Shown piece after piece: positions 9,704-19,750 of a stretch of 47,663 bases of DNA. The stretch is taken from positions 1 through 47,663 of the forward strand of contig JAKCCP010000014.1 in the NCBI GenBank assembly GCA_021841985.1, written 5' to 3'. Position 1 is the stretch's first letter. Every line of letters begins with the position of its first letter. Below the pieces are notes generated by a model. The model saw only the letters and a list, made by a program, of their open reading frames with translations. It was not told where the DNA came from and did no database searches. The position numbers and the translations under genes were made by a program. Source of the DNA: Pseudomonadota bacterium (GTDB lineage Bacteria > Pseudomonadota > Alphaproteobacteria > Acetobacterales > Acetobacteraceae).

Positions 9704-10279
9704 ATGAACACATTTTCCCTCCCCCATGATCCAGTCGGTTGGCACGGCACCACCATTCTCTGCGTTCGCAGCAAAGGATGCGTCGCCATGGCCGGCGATG
9801 GTCAGGTGAGCCTGGGCCAGACCGTGATCAAGGCCAATGCGCGCAAGGTGCGGCGCATCGGCCCGAAATCGGAGGTGCTGGCGGGCTTCGCCGGCGCCAC
9901 CGCCGATGCTTTTACCCTGCTGGAGCGGCTAGAAGCGAAGCTCGAACGCTTTCCCGGCCAGTTGGAGCGGGCTTGCGTCGAGCTGGCCAAGGACTGGCGC
10001 ACCGACCGCTACCTGCGCCGGCTGGAAGCGATGATGGCGGTCGCCGATGGCGAGCGGAGTTTTACCCTGACCGGTAATGGCGACGTCCTGGAACCCTCGG
10101 ACGGGGTCATCGGCATTGGCTCGGGGGGGAATTACGCGCTCGCCGCGGCCCGCGCCCTCATGGAAATCCCCCACCTGACAGCCGAGGAGATCGCCCGGCG
10201 GGCAATGGCGATCGCCGCCGAGATCTGTGTCTATACCAACCACAACGTGATCGTGGAGACCATCGGGGGGGCGGGCTGA
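9704..10279 (+). CDS. hslV: ATP-dependent protease subunit HslV
   Basis: A 191-residue threonine peptidase that forms a double hexamer capped by HslU and degrades unfolded proteins. After a short propeptide the motif WHGTTIL places the catalytic N-terminal Thr at residue 16 or 17. [20 protein letters not shown] and [14 protein letters not shown] are family hallmarks. A longer in-frame start at 9641 would give 212 residues; 9704 gives the usual length, though neither has a strong ribosome binding site. The stop overlaps the hslU start (TGATG). Confidence 0.95.
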   Translation: MNTFSLPHDPVGWHGTTILCVRSKGCVAMAGDGQVSLGQTVIKANARKVRRIGPKSEVLAGFAGATADAFTLLERLEAKLERFPGQLERACVELAKDWRTDRYLRRLEAMMAVADGERSFTLTGNGDVLEPSDGVIGIGSGGNYALAAARALMEIPHLTAEEIARRAMAIAAEICVYTNHNVIVETIGGAG

Positions 10280-11598
10280 TGGACGTGCCGACCTATTTGC
10301 CGCGCGAGATCGTCTCCGAGCTTGATCGCTTCATCGTCGGCCAAGCCGAAGCCAAGCGTGCTGTTGCCATTGCGCTCCGCAACCGATGGCGCCGCCAGCA
10401 GCTCCCCGAGGGGTTGCGCGAGGAAGTGGTGCCGAAGAACATTCTGATGATCGGCCCGACCGGGTGCGGCAAAACGGAAATCGCCCGGCGCCTCGCCAAG
10501 CTTGCCCAGGCGCCGTTCCTTAAAGTCGAGGCGACCAAGTTCACCGAGGTCGGCTATGTCGGGCGCGATGTCGATTCCATCGTGCGCGACCTTGTCGATG
10601 TCTCGCTCAACATGCTGCGCGAGGCGTCGCGCCGCGAGGTCCAGACCAAGGCCGAGCTGGCCGCCGAGGAGCGGCTGATCACCGCGCTCGTCGGCGAGCG
10701 CGCCTCGGCTGACACCAGGAGCGCCTTTCGCCGCCGCCTGAGAGAGGGTGAATTCGAGGACAAGGAAATCGAGATCAGCCTGAGCGAGGCGCCGGGGATG
10801 CCGATCGGCCAGATCGATCTTCCGGGCATGCCGCCCGGGCAGATGATCAACCTCTCCGAGATGATGAAGAACATGATGGGCCGGACGCCGCAGAACCGTC
10901 GCATGCGCCTCGATAGCGCTCGCCTCGCGCTCGAGCGCGAGGAGGCGGACAAGCTGCTCGATAACGACCGCCTCGCCAAGGAGGCGCTGCATCACGCCGA
11001 GAATAACGGCATCGTCTTTCTCGACGAGATCGACAAAATCTGCGCCCGCACCAGCGAGGGCGGCTTCCGCGGCGGCGATGTCTCGCGCGAAGGGGTGCAG
11101 CGCGACCTGCTGCCGCTGATCGAGGGTACGACGGTCAATACCAAATACGGGGCGGTGAAAACCGATCACATCCTCTTCATCGCCTCGGGTGCCTTCCATC
11201 TCGCCAAACCCTCGGATCTGCTGCCCGAATTGCAGGGCCGGCTGCCGATCCGGGTCGAGCTCGCGGGTCTGACGCGCGCCGATCTCCGCCGCATCTTGAC
11301 CGAACCCGAGCACTCGCTGCTGAAACAAGCCCAGGCGCTGCTGGCGACGGAACAGGTGACGCTGGCCTTTGACGAGGCGGCGATCGCGGCCCTGGCCGAG
11401 CTGGCCGCCGATATCAACGAGCGGGTGGAGAATATCGGCGCCAGAAGACTCCACACCGTGCTCGAAAAACTGCTCGAGGAGGTCAGCTTCACTGCCCCCG
11501 ATCGTGCCGGCGAAACCATCACCATCGACGCCGCCTATGTCCACGAGCGGGTTTCCCCCCTAGCCGGGCGCGGCGATCTCAGCCGCTTCATCCTCTAG
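10279..11598 (+). CDS. hslU: ATP-dependent protease ATPase subunit HslU
   Basis: A 439-residue AAA+ unfoldase that feeds substrates to HslV. It starts at [15 protein letters not shown], carries Walker [16 protein letters not shown] near residue 57 and Walker [11 protein letters not shown] near 250. Between them is the I-domain, with Met-rich [14 protein letters not shown]. It ends in DLSRFIL, the conserved tail that inserts into HslV and activates it. Length and tail are intact, so the protease should be functional. Confidence 0.97.
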   Translation: MDVPTYLPREIVSELDRFIVGQAEAKRAVAIALRNRWRRQQLPEGLREEVVPKNILMIGPTGCGKTEIARRLAKLAQAPFLKVEATKFTEVGYVGRDVDSIVRDLVDVSLNMLREASRREVQTKAELAAEERLITALVGERASADTRSAFRRRLREGEFEDKEIEISLSEAPGMPIGQIDLPGMPPGQMINLSEMMKNMMGRTPQNRRMRLDSARLALEREEADKLLDNDRLAKEALHHAENNGIVFLDEIDKICARTSEGGFRGGDVSREGVQRDLLPLIEGTTVNTKYGAVKTDHILFIASGAFHLAKPSDLLPELQGRLPIRVELAGLTRADLRRILTEPEHSLLKQAQALLATEQVTLAFDEAAIAALAELAADINERVENIGARRLHTVLEKLLEEVSFTAPDRAGETITIDAAYVHERVSPLAGRGDLSRFIL

Positions 11599-11621
11599 CG
11601 CCGCTGGCCTAGACTAGCGGC

Positions 11622-13376
11622 ATGGAGCCGCAGCGCATTCGCCTGCTGCCCGAGGCGCTGGTCAACCGCATCGCCGCCGGCGAGGTGATCGAGCGCCCGG
11701 CGGCGGTGGTCAAGGAACTGGTCGAGAACGCGCTCGACGCCGGAGCACGGCGTATCGCCATCGCGATCACGGGCGGCGGCGTCGAGCGGATCAGCGTCAG
11801 CGACGACGGTGCCGGCATCGCCGAGGCCGATCTGCCGCTTGCTGTCGAGCGCCATGCCACCTCCAAGCTTGGCGATGACCAGTTGATCCGCATCACCACG
11901 CTCGGCTTTCGCGGCGAGGCGCTGCCTGCGATCGGCGCGGCGGCGCGGCTCGCCATCACCTCGCGCCCGGCGGCCGCTGATCATGCGATGACGTTGCGCG
12001 TCGCAGGCGGGCGGGTGTTTGACCCCGTTCCCGCCGCCGGCCCGCCAGGGACCGAGGTGGTGGTGAGCGATCTCTTCTTCGCCACCCCGGCGCGGCGCAA
12101 ATTCCTTAAATCCCCACGTGTCGAGTCCGAGGCAGCCGAAGCCACGGCGCGCCGCCTGGCCCTGGCCGCCCCGGAGGTAGCATTTCGTTTCGAGGCGGAT
12201 GGCCGCCTCGCCTTCGAACGTCCCGCCGAGAGCCGCGCGCGTCGCGTCGCCGCCTTGCTTGGTACGCTGGAGGCGCAGGCGCTCCTGCCGCTCGAGATGG
12301 CGCGCGGCAGGTTGCAGCTTGCCGGCTTCGCAGGTGCTGCGAACCTGACGCGGGCGAGCGGGGTGGCGCAGTATTTCATCGTCAACCGCCGCCCGGTCAT
12401 CGACCCGGTGCTGCGCATGGCGCTGCGCATCGCCTATCGCGATGTCATCCCCGCGGGGCGCCATCCGGTGGCGGCGCTCTATCTCGATCTCCCGGCGGAA
12501 GAGGTCGATGTCAACGTCCATCCCGCCAAGACCGAGCTGCGCTTTCGCGAGCCCGAGGCGGTGCGTGGCCTGGTCATCGCGGCGCTGCGTGCCGCCTTGG
12601 CGGCGCCGATTGGCGTCGCGGCGCCCCCGCCGATGCGCTTTGTCACGCCCTCAGGGCGTGCCGCCGCGGCGCTGCCCAGCACCCGGTATTTCGCCGAGGC
12701 CTGCCTGCCGCTCGCGGCCCCCCCCGCTGCACGCCAGATCGCGCCGGATCCAGCGCAAATGGCGCCGGAGGGGGCCGCGCCATCGCCAGAGCCGCATCCG
12801 CTCGGTGCCCCGCTGGCGCAGATCTGGGATACCTATATCCTGGCGCTCGCCGCCGACGGCGCGCTGGTGCTCGTCGATCAGCACGCCGCGCATGAACGGC
12901 TGACCGAGGAGACACTGGCGGCGGAATGGCGGGCGGGGGGGGTCCGCGCGCAGCCGCTGTTGCTGCCGGCGGTCGTCGAATTGCCCCAGGCGGACGTGGC
13001 GCGGCTCGCGGGCGCGAGCGCCGAACTCGCCCATTTCGGCCTCGAGATTGAGCCGTTCGGCCGCGAGGCGGTTTTGGTCCGCGCGCTGCCCGCCGTGCTC
13101 GGCGCGCCTGATCCCGGGCCGCTCCTCCGCGACCTCGCCGACGAGCTGGCCGAGAGCGGCGAGGCCCAGGCACTCGCCGCGCGGCTCGATGCGGTGATCG
13201 GCCGACTCGCCTGCCATGGCAGCGTTCGCGCCGGGCGCAAGCTGGGAGGGGACGAGATGGCGGCGCTGCTGCGCCAGATGGAGGCGACGCCGCGCGCCGC
13301 GACCTGTAGCCATGGCCGCCCGACCTTTCTCAAACTCAGCCGGGCTGAAATCGAGCGGCTGTTCGGGCGCCGTTGA
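11622..13376 (+). CDS. mutL: DNA mismatch repair protein MutL
   Basis: A 584-residue mismatch-repair coordinator. The N-terminal GHKL ATPase shows IAAGEVIERPAAVVKELVENALDAGA, DDGAGI and ATSKL/GFRGEAL. A Pro/Ala-rich linker follows from about residue 325 to 400. The C-terminal dimerisation domain keeps DQHAAHERLTEE (residues 419-430), which fits the DQHA(X)2E(X)4E metal-binding nicking motif, plus CHGSVRAGRKL and CSHGRP. This indicates a nicking MutL that does not need MutH. It follows hslU by 23 bases on the same strand. Confidence 0.96.
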   Translation: MEPQRIRLLPEALVNRIAAGEVIERPAAVVKELVENALDAGARRIAIAITGGGVERISVSDDGAGIAEADLPLAVERHATSKLGDDQLIRITTLGFRGEALPAIGAAARLAITSRPAAADHAMTLRVAGGRVFDPVPAAGPPGTEVVVSDLFFATPARRKFLKSPRVESEAAEATARRLALAAPEVAFRFEADGRLAFERPAESRARRVAALLGTLEAQALLPLEMARGRLQLAGFAGAANLTRASGVAQYFIVNRRPVIDPVLRMALRIAYRDVIPAGRHPVAALYLDLPAEEVDVNVHPAKTELRFREPEAVRGLVIAALRAALAAPIGVAAPPPMRFVTPSGRAAAALPSTRYFAEACLPLAAPPAARQIAPDPAQMAPEGAAPSPEPHPLGAPLAQIWDTYILALAADGALVLVDQHAAHERLTEETLAAEWRAGGVRAQPLLLPAVVELPQADVARLAGASAELAHFGLEIEPFGREAVLVRALPAVLGAPDPGPLLRDLADELAESGEAQALAARLDAVIGRLACHGSVRAGRKLGGDEMAALLRQMEATPRAATCSHGRPTFLKLSRAEIERLFGRR

Positions 13377-13399
13377 AGATGACGGAACGATGACAATTG

Positions 13400-13432
13400 A
13401 TGTCACAAAACCTTCATAAAACTGCAATCAAG
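13400..13432 (+). promoter_or_regulatory. Pho box: three 11-bp repeats upstream of pstS
   Basis: Three head-to-tail 11-bp units, ATGTCACAAAA, CCTTCATAAAA and CTGCAATCAAG, match the known Pho box design of a TGTCA-like heptamer followed by an A-rich tetramer. The last unit ends 54 bases before the pstS ATG. Each unit would bind one PhoB monomer. PhoB is encoded at the end of the operon this site controls, so the circuit is probably autoregulated. Confidence 0.7.
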
Positions 13433-13486
13433 CGGACGCCGTCCCCGCGTAAACCCTTGCCGCCGAGCAAAATTCGAGGAAATCCG

Positions 13487-14506
13487 ATGTCGCTTTTCCG
13501 TCTTCCGCTTGCGCTCGCTTTTGTCCTTGGCCTGATCGTGCTCGGCGCCCAGCCGGGCGAGACCGCCTCGATCACCGGCGCCGGCTCGACCTTCGTTTAT
13601 CCCATCCTCGCCAAATGGTCCGAGGCCTATCGCCAGCAGACCGGCACCGAAATCAACTACCAATCGATCGGCTCGGGTGGCGGCATCGCGCAGATCAAGG
13701 CCGGCACCGTGACGTTTGGCGCCTCCGACATGCCGCTGACACCAGCGGAATTGAAGGAGGCGCGGCTGATCCAGTTTCCCTCGGTGATCGGCGCCGTTGT
13801 ACCGGTGGTCAATCTGCCTGGCATTGCGGCCGGGGCGCTGCATCTTACCGGCCCGGCGCTCGCCGATATCTATCTCGGGCGGGTGAAGAAATGGAACGAT
13901 CCCGAGATCGCGACGCTCAATCCCGAACTCAAGCTACCCGACATGGCGATCACCGTCGTGCATCGCTCGGACGGCTCCGGCACAACCTTCAACTGGGTCG
14001 ACTACCTCGCCAAGGTAAGTCCGGAATGGAAGGCCCGCATCGGCGAGGCAACCTCGGTTTCCTGGCCGGTGGGCGTTGGCGGCAAGGGCAATGAGGGGGT
14101 CGCGGCCTATGTTCAGCGCATCAAGGGGGCGATCGGCTATCTCGAATATGCCTATATCCTGCAAAACAAGATGACGTTCGCGCTGGTGCAGAACGCCGCC
14201 GGACGATATCCGGTGCCCGGGAAAGCCTCGTTCCAGGCTGCGGCGGCAAGTGCGGATTGGTCGAAAATCTCGGATTTCGACCTGGTTCTGACCAACGCGC
14301 CGGGCGAGGACGCCTATCCGATCACCGCCACCACCTTCATTCTGATCCATCGCGGCGGCGATGATGCCGCGGTCAAGGCGACGCTCGATTTCTTCCGCTG
14401 GGCCTTTGAGAAAGGCCCGGATCTGGCGGAACAGCTCGACTATGTACCGCTGCCGGCATCCCTGGTCGCCGCCATCGAGGCCTATTGGCGGACCACCATG
14501 CCATGA
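13487..14506 (+). CDS. pstS: Phosphate ABC transporter, periplasmic phosphate-binding protein
   Basis: A 339-residue periplasmic protein that captures inorganic phosphate for the PstCAB permease. The N-terminus is a Sec signal peptide (MSLFRLPLALAFVLGLIVLG) without a lipobox. The mature part begins ITGAGSTFVYPILAKW and contains YQSIGSGGGIAQI, FGASDMPLT and VVHRSDGSGTTFNW, the phosphate-binding loops of PstS. GAGGA precedes the ATG at 13487; upstream in-frame codons overlap the Pho box and are rejected. The stop overlaps pstC. Confidence 0.97.
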   Translation: MSLFRLPLALAFVLGLIVLGAQPGETASITGAGSTFVYPILAKWSEAYRQQTGTEINYQSIGSGGGIAQIKAGTVTFGASDMPLTPAELKEARLIQFPSVIGAVVPVVNLPGIAAGALHLTGPALADIYLGRVKKWNDPEIATLNPELKLPDMAITVVHRSDGSGTTFNWVDYLAKVSPEWKARIGEATSVSWPVGVGGKGNEGVAAYVQRIKGAIGYLEYAYILQNKMTFALVQNAAGRYPVPGKASFQAAAASADWSKISDFDLVLTNAPGEDAYPITATTFILIHRGGDDAAVKATLDFFRWAFEKGPDLAEQLDYVPLPASLVAAIEAYWRTTMP

Positions 14507-15489
14507 GCGGCGCCGAGGCCAAGACAATCGCTGCTTGGCCGGGCGAGATGGCGCGGCGGCGGAGCGGAGCGTTGGGTGATCGTATCTTTCGCGCCCTCGT
14601 GGCGCTGGCGGCGGGTCTGGTGCTGCTCGCCCTCGGCGGCGCGGCGGCGGCGATATTGTGGGGCGGGCTGCCGGCCTTTCTGCACTTTGGCCTGTATTTC
14701 CTCACCAGCACGGCGTGGGATCCGGTGCGCCGCGACTTCGGCGCGATGGTGCCGATCTACGGCACGCTCGTCACCTCGCTGATCGCTATGCTGAGTGCTG
14801 TCCCGATCAGCTTTGGCATCGCAGTTTTTCTCACCGAGGTCGCGCCCGGTTGGCTGCGCGGGCCAGTGGGTGCAGCGATCGAGCTGCTCGCCGGCATTCC
14901 GAGCATCATTTATGGAATGTGGGGGTTGTTCGTTTTTGCGCCGTTCATGGCCGATCATGTCGAGCCTTGGCTGACCACCCTCCTCGGCCCGCTGCCGCTG
15001 TTGGGCGCGCTGTTCGATGGCCCGCCGCTCGGCATCGGCATGCTCACCGGCGGGCTCATTCTCGGCATTATGGTGGTACCGTTTATCTCGTCGGTGATGC
15101 GCGATGTCTTTCTCCTGGTGCCGCTGCCGCTCCGCGAGGCGGCGTTTGGCCTGGGCGCGACGCGCTGGGAGTTGGTCTGGCGGGTGATGGTGCCGTACGC
15201 GCGCACCGCCCTGATGGGGGGCGTGTTTCTCGGCCTCGGGCGGGCGCTCGGGGAGACCATGGCGGTGACCTTCGTGCTCGGCAACGCGCATGATTTCAAT
15301 CTTTCGCTGCTGATGCCCTCGACCTCGATCGCCGCCGCGATCGCCAACGAATTCACCGAGGCGGATTCCGAGATCTATCGCTCCTCGCTCATCGCGCTCG
15401 GGTTTTTACTGTTCCTCATTACCTTCGTGGTGCTGGCGGTGGCAAAGCTGCTGATGGCCCGCCTCGCCCGCGCCGAGGGGCGGATATGA
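14503..15489 (+). CDS. pstC: Phosphate ABC transporter permease PstC
   Basis: A 328-residue inner-membrane permease with about six transmembrane segments. It has the characteristic permease loop GATRWELVWRVMVPYARTALMGG and then LGRALGETMAVTFVLGNA. The family signature YGTLVTSLIAMLSAVPISFGIA is present near residue 86. The start overlaps the pstS stop (ATGA), and the stop overlaps pstA in the same way, so the three are translationally coupled. Confidence 0.96.
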   Translation: MSGAEAKTIAAWPGEMARRRSGALGDRIFRALVALAAGLVLLALGGAAAAILWGGLPAFLHFGLYFLTSTAWDPVRRDFGAMVPIYGTLVTSLIAMLSAVPISFGIAVFLTEVAPGWLRGPVGAAIELLAGIPSIIYGMWGLFVFAPFMADHVEPWLTTLLGPLPLLGALFDGPPLGIGMLTGGLILGIMVVPFISSVMRDVFLLVPLPLREAAFGLGATRWELVWRVMVPYARTALMGGVFLGLGRALGETMAVTFVLGNAHDFNLSLLMPSTSIAAAIANEFTEADSEIYRSSLIALGFLLFLITFVVLAVAKLLMARLARAEGRI

Positions 15490-16337
15490 GGCAGAGGCCG
15501 GCTCCCCTGGTGCTGCGCCGCCAGATGATCAATGGCCTGGCGCTGGGGCTCGCGGGTTTTGCGACGCTGCTCGGGCTGGTCGCGCTGATCTGGATTCTGG
15601 CGACCATCATCGTCAATGGCGCTGCCGCCCTCGGCCCGCAGCTTTTCACCCGCGACACACCGCCGCCGGGCAGCATGGGCGGTTTGCGCAACGCGCTCGT
15701 CGGCAGCGCCATCATGACCGGGCTCGGCGTCCTGCTCGGCGCCCCGATCGGTATCCTCGCCGGCACCCATCTCGCGGAGTTTGGCCGCGCCAGCCGCTTC
15801 GCCGAAACCATCCGCTTCATCAACGATATCCTGCTCTCGGCACCCTCGATCGTCACCGGACTTTTTGTCTACCAAATTGTCGTGCAGCCGAGCGGACATT
15901 TCTCGGGCTTTGCCGGCGTGCTGGCGCTGGCACTGGTGCTGTTGCCAGTGGTTGTGCGCAGCACCGATGAAACGCTGCGCCTGGTGCCGATCTCGCTCCG
16001 CGAGGCGGCGCTGGCGCTCGGCGCGCCGCATTGGCGCATGGTTCTGCGGGTGCTCTATCCGGCGGCACGCACGGGAATGCTCACCGGGGTCCTGCTCGGT
16101 ATCGCGCGGATCAGTGGCGAGACCGCGCCGCTGCTGTTCACCGCGCTCAACAATCAATATTTCACCTTCGATCCCGCCCAGCCGATGGCCAATATGCCCG
16201 TGGTGATCTTCCAGTTTGCCTTGAGTCCCTATGAAGCGTGGCACGCGCTGGCCTGGGCCGGGGCCTTGTTGATGACGCTTTTCGTGCTGCTCCTGAGCGT
16301 TGCGGCGCGCCGGCTGCTGCGCACCGGTTCGGCATAA
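15486..16337 (+). CDS. pstA: Phosphate ABC transporter permease PstA
   Basis: A 283-residue partner of PstC with about six membrane segments. The cytoplasmic coupling loop is [20 protein letters not shown], followed by [20 protein letters not shown] sequence. [20 protein letters not shown] is typical of PstA. It overlaps pstC by four bases and ends ten bases before pstB. Confidence 0.96.
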   Translation: MRQRPAPLVLRRQMINGLALGLAGFATLLGLVALIWILATIIVNGAAALGPQLFTRDTPPPGSMGGLRNALVGSAIMTGLGVLLGAPIGILAGTHLAEFGRASRFAETIRFINDILLSAPSIVTGLFVYQIVVQPSGHFSGFAGVLALALVLLPVVVRSTDETLRLVPISLREAALALGAPHWRMVLRVLYPAARTGMLTGVLLGIARISGETAPLLFTALNNQYFTFDPAQPMANMPVVIFQFALSPYEAWHALAWAGALLMTLFVLLLSVAARRLLRTGSA

Positions 16338-16347
16338 GGGAATGAAG

Positions 16348-17145
16348 ATGGAGACCGCAATGTCCGCGCGTGAGGCTGCTCAGGCCCCACCCGTGCCGCG
16401 CATCATGATGGAAAACCTGCATTTCTTCTATGGCGAGACCGAGGCTCTGAAAAACATCACGCTGGCGCTGCCGCAATGTCAGGCGACCGGCATGATCGGT
16501 CCCTCGGGTTGCGGTAAATCGACGCTGTTGCGTGTGCTCAACCGGATGTATGATCTCTATCCCGGCCAGCGCGCCACGGGTCGGGTGATGATGGATGGCG
16601 AGAACATCATCAGCCCGGAGATCGACGTCAACCGGCTGCGCAGCCGTATCGGCATGGTGTTTCAGAAGCCGACGCCTTTTCCTATGTCGGTTTATGAGAA
16701 CATCGCCTTTGGCGTGCGCCTGCATGAACGGCTCGGGCGTGCCGCGATGGACGAGCGGGTGGAATGGTCGCTTGTGCGAGCGGCGTTGTGGGATGAGGTG
16801 AAGGATCGTCTGCGCGGCCCAGCAACATCGCTCTCGGGTGGTCAGCAGCAGCGCCTCTGCATCGCGCGTTCGATCGCGGTAAGGCCCGAGGTGATCCTGC
16901 TCGATGAGCCGACCAGCGCGCTCGATCCGATCAGCACGAGATCGGAAGAGGAGCTGATCGACGAGCTGAAAACCGATTTCACCATCGCCATTGTCACGCA
17001 CAACATGCAGCAGGCGGCGCGCTGCACCGATCAGGTGGCGTTCTTTTATCTCGGAGAGCTGATCGAGGTCGGCCCAACGGCGCAGGTTTTTACCGCGCCG
17101 CGCCAGCGCCGCACGCAGGAATACATCACCGGGCGCTTCGGTTGA
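16348..17145 (+). CDS. pstB: Phosphate ABC transporter ATP-binding protein PstB
   Basis: A 265-residue ATPase that powers phosphate import. Walker [10 protein letters not shown] lies at residues 51-59, [18 protein letters not shown] marks the Q-loop, the signature is [14 protein letters not shown], and Walker B is [13 protein letters not shown]. Three ATGs lie close together (16342, 16348, 16360). I chose 16348 because AAGGG at 16336-16340 is seven bases away; 16342 would leave almost no spacing. Confidence 0.96.
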   Translation: METAMSAREAAQAPPVPRIMMENLHFFYGETEALKNITLALPQCQATGMIGPSGCGKSTLLRVLNRMYDLYPGQRATGRVMMDGENIISPEIDVNRLRSRIGMVFQKPTPFPMSVYENIAFGVRLHERLGRAAMDERVEWSLVRAALWDEVKDRLRGPATSLSGGQQQRLCIARSIAVRPEVILLDEPTSALDPISTRSEEELIDELKTDFTIAIVTHNMQQAARCTDQVAFFYLGELIEVGPTAQVFTAPRQRRTQEYITGRFG

Positions 17146-17164
17146 CAGGGATCGGGCCAACGCC

Positions 17165-17881
17165 ATGAGCGAACCCACGGGACATATCGTGAAAAGCTAT
17201 GAGCAGGAATTAAAGCGTCTCGCCGATCTGATGGCGGAGATGGGCGGGCTAGTGGAGAGCCAGATGGCGCTGGCCGCACAGGCAGTGGTGCAGCAGGACG
17301 GCGCCGCCGCCGCGCGCGCCATCGAGATTGACCCCAGCGTCGATGCTTTGGAGCGCGAGGTCGAGCAGTTCGTCATCCGTCTCCTCGCCTTGCGCCAGCC
17401 GGTCGCGAATGATCTACGCAAGATCGTGGCCGCGCTTAAGATCACATCGGACCTTGAGCGCATCGGTGATTATTCCGCCAATGTCGCGAAGCGCAGCATG
17501 ATCCTGGCACAGTTCAAGATGCCCTACAGTCTCACCGGTATCGCCCACATGGCGCGCATGGTGCAAGAAAATCTCAAGGCGGTGATCGATGCGGTGAGCG
17601 AGACCGATGCCGCCAAGGCGATCGCAGTGTGGCGCTCCGATCAGGCGGTCGATGACATCTACAACACCATCTTCCGCGAGCTTATCACCTATATGATCGA
17701 GGATCCGCGCAACATTACGCCTTGCACGCACCTACTGTTCATCGCCAAAAATCTTGAACGCATCGGCGATCACGCAACCAATATCGCCGAGAAAGTTCAC
17801 TATACAGCAACCGGCGAGACGTTACCCGAAACGCGGCCGAAGGGCGACAATTCGCCCTACCCCGCCATCCACACCCCCTGA
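17165..17881 (+). CDS. phoU: Phosphate signalling protein PhoU
   Basis: A 238-residue cytoplasmic protein of two three-helix bundles that damps Pho signalling and restrains PstSCAB. Both PhoU repeats show the metal-binding pattern: ITSDLERIGDYSANVAKR in the first half and KNLERIGDHATNIAEKVHY in the second. The gene starts 19 bases after pstB and precedes phoB, so it reports phosphate status from the transporter to the regulator. Confidence 0.96.
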   Translation: MSEPTGHIVKSYEQELKRLADLMAEMGGLVESQMALAAQAVVQQDGAAAARAIEIDPSVDALEREVEQFVIRLLALRQPVANDLRKIVAALKITSDLERIGDYSANVAKRSMILAQFKMPYSLTGIAHMARMVQENLKAVIDAVSETDAAKAIAVWRSDQAVDDIYNTIFRELITYMIEDPRNITPCTHLLFIAKNLERIGDHATNIAEKVHYTATGETLPETRPKGDNSPYPAIHTP

Positions 17882-17916
17882 TCGCGCCACGGATCATGGC
17901 CAGGAGACGCAAGAAC

Positions 17917-18633
17917 ATGCCGGAATTATCGCCCCGCAGTGCCAAGCCGAGGGTGCTGATCGTTGAGGACGAAGCGCCGCTGTCGACGATGCTGCGCTAT
18001 AATCTTGAAAAACAGGGATTTCGCGTCGAAGAGGCGGCCGACGGACAGGAGGCTTTGCTGCGCATCAACGAGGCTGTGCCAGATATCGTACTGCTGGACT
18101 GGATGCTGCCCAATCTTTCAGGCATCGAGGTCTGTCGCCAGATCCGCCGCGGTAGCGCGACCCGCGACCTTCCTGTGATCATGGTGACGGCGCGCACCGA
18201 CGAGCAGGACGCGGTACGCGGGCTCAATACCGGGGCCGATGACTATATCACCAAGCCCTTCAACATCGAGGCGCTGCTGGCACGCATGCGCGCGCTGCTG
18301 CGCCGCGCGGGAGGGTCCGTGAGCAAGGGCCGGCGCGAATTTCACGATGTCGTGATGGATCTTGCGACGCATCGTGTCTATCGCAATGGCCGGGGCGTCC
18401 ATCTCGGCCCGACCGAATTCCGCCTGCTCGATTTCCTGTTGCAGCACCCACGCCGCGTTTTTTCGCGTGAGGAGTTGCTCGACGCGGTATGGGGCACTGA
18501 TATCCATGTCGAGCCACGCACGGTCGATGTGCATATCCGCCGCTTGCGCAAGGCGATCAATGAGGCAGGTGAGATCGATCTGGTGCGCACGGTGCGCGCC
18601 GCCGGTTACGCGCTCGATACCGAAAGTCACTGA
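17917..18633 (+). CDS. phoB: Phosphate regulon response regulator PhoB
   Basis: A 238-residue OmpR/PhoB-type response regulator. The receiver domain has the acidic pair E17-D18, phospho-acceptor D61 (IVLLDWMLPN), T91 and K113 (DDYITKPF). The C-terminal winged helix contains GPTEFRLLDFLLQHPRRVFSREELLDAVWG and TVDVHIRRLRKAI. I placed the start at 17917 because AGGAG lies ten bases upstream; an ATG at 17896 would overlap that site. No histidine kinase gene phoR is next to it. The stop abuts that of convergent msrA in TGATCA. Confidence 0.95.
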   Translation: MPELSPRSAKPRVLIVEDEAPLSTMLRYNLEKQGFRVEEAADGQEALLRINEAVPDIVLLDWMLPNLSGIEVCRQIRRGSATRDLPVIMVTARTDEQDAVRGLNTGADDYITKPFNIEALLARMRALLRRAGGSVSKGRREFHDVVMDLATHRVYRNGRGVHLGPTEFRLLDFLLQHPRRVFSREELLDAVWGTDIHVEPRTVDVHIRRLRKAINEAGEIDLVRTVRAAGYALDTESH

Positions 18634-19173
18634 TCAGGAAGTGGCCAACCGGCTGAGAAAAGCCTGACGGAATTTTGTAACCTTTGGGGCCACTACGGCG
18701 CGGCAATAGCCAGCATTGGGGTTCTTGGCAAAATAGTTCTGGTGATAATCCTCGGCGGGGTAGAATTCGGCAAGAGGGATCACTTCGGTGACGATTTGTT
18801 CCTCCCAGATTCCGCTCGCCGCGATTTCCGCGATCACCGCGCGCGCCGTTGCTTCCTGTTCAGGCGAATGGGCGAGGATGATCGAACGGTATTGCGTGCC
18901 GGCGTCGTGGCCTTGCCGGTTCAGGGTGGTCGGATCGTGGATGGCAAAAAAGACCCTCAGGAGATCGTCATAGCTGAGGGTGGCAGGGTCGAAATCGATT
19001 TGCACAACCTCGGCATGTCCTGTGCGTCCAGTGCAGACCGCCTCATAGCTTGGCCGCGCGACCTGCCCCCCAGCATAACCCGAGACGACATGTGAAACCC
19101 CTCGTAGATCGCGGAATACCGCGTCGAGGCACCAGAAGCACCCACCGCCCAAGGTGGCCTGTTCGATTGCCAT
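18634..19173 (-). CDS. msrA: Peptide methionine sulfoxide reductase MsrA
   Basis: A 179-residue enzyme that reduces the S-epimer of methionine sulfoxide in proteins, using thioredoxin for recycling. The active site GGGCFWCLDAVF places the nucleophilic Cys at residue 12. GYAGG, YDDLLRVFFAIHDPTTLNRQG and YHQNYFAKNP are further family marks. Length is normal for a stand-alone MsrA; no MsrB domain is fused. Beyond its start the sequence turns into transposase debris. Confidence 0.96.
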   Translation of the reverse strand: MAIEQATLGGGCFWCLDAVFRDLRGVSHVVSGYAGGQVARPSYEAVCTGRTGHAEVVQIDFDPATLSYDDLLRVFFAIHDPTTLNRQGHDAGTQYRSIILAHSPEQEATARAVIAEIAASGIWEEQIVTEVIPLAEFYPAEDYHQNYFAKNPNAGYCRAVVAPKVTKFRQAFLSRLATS

Positions 19174-19259
19174 ACGAATTTTCCTCTACCTCTATATTCC
19201 GGAGTGGAGATCTGGTGCCCCTGACCCAGCGGGGTCAAGGGGCGACGTCCCTGGCATAC

Positions 19260-19750
19260 TCGGAATCTCACGAATTCTCGGTATATTTTTGGTCTGGCGC
19301 GCCGCCCCAGCCACACCGTCGACGAGGTGCCGGCGTGGTCGTTCGCCATAATATCCGGCCAAAGCGTCGTTCGTCGGTGCTATCTGGCCGATATCGGAGC
19401 CGATGTTATCGGCCGATATCCCAGCAATCGCCGTGCTCTTTGTGCCGGTGGCGAACTGAACATTATAGGCTGGCCGGCAGCCAGCGCCGGCTATCTTCAT
19501 CCCCGTGACTGAGCATCGGTCGTCGAGGCGCGTGGCTTTTTCACGCAAGGCTTGTCCGATTGCGGCCCCTCAACAGGATCCTTCTGGTCTTTCCCCGCAT
19601 CCTCCTGGGCTTTTTCCGCCGCACGTTCGGCCTCTCTGAGAGCCTGCTCCTGCTGCCGGGTGTGTAGTTCCTCGGTCACCGCCAGTGCCGCGCGCACACG
19701 TCGCTCGCGATCCTCAGCTGCACGCAAACGCACCGTCGCAGATTTGCAGG
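19260..19750 (-). pseudogene. Degenerate IS1182-like transposase fragment
   Basis: On the minus strand two frames together read as the middle of an IS1182-type DDE transposase. The first (about 19750-19510) is a charged coiled segment, RERRVRAALAVTEELHTRQQ, ending KPRASTTDAQSRG. A one-base shift near 19500 leads to MKIAGAGCRPAYNVQFATGTKS, then NIGSDIGQIAP and RRHLVDG. Both termini are missing and the rest has drifted. It lies between msrA and the PQQ dehydrogenase, whose stop codon sits exactly at the edge of the fragment. Family assignment is from remembered motif patterns. Confidence 0.75.

Noticed and set aside
10231..11544. 437-codon frame antisense to hslU
   Set aside because: Same cause; hslU on the other strand is intact from start to tail.
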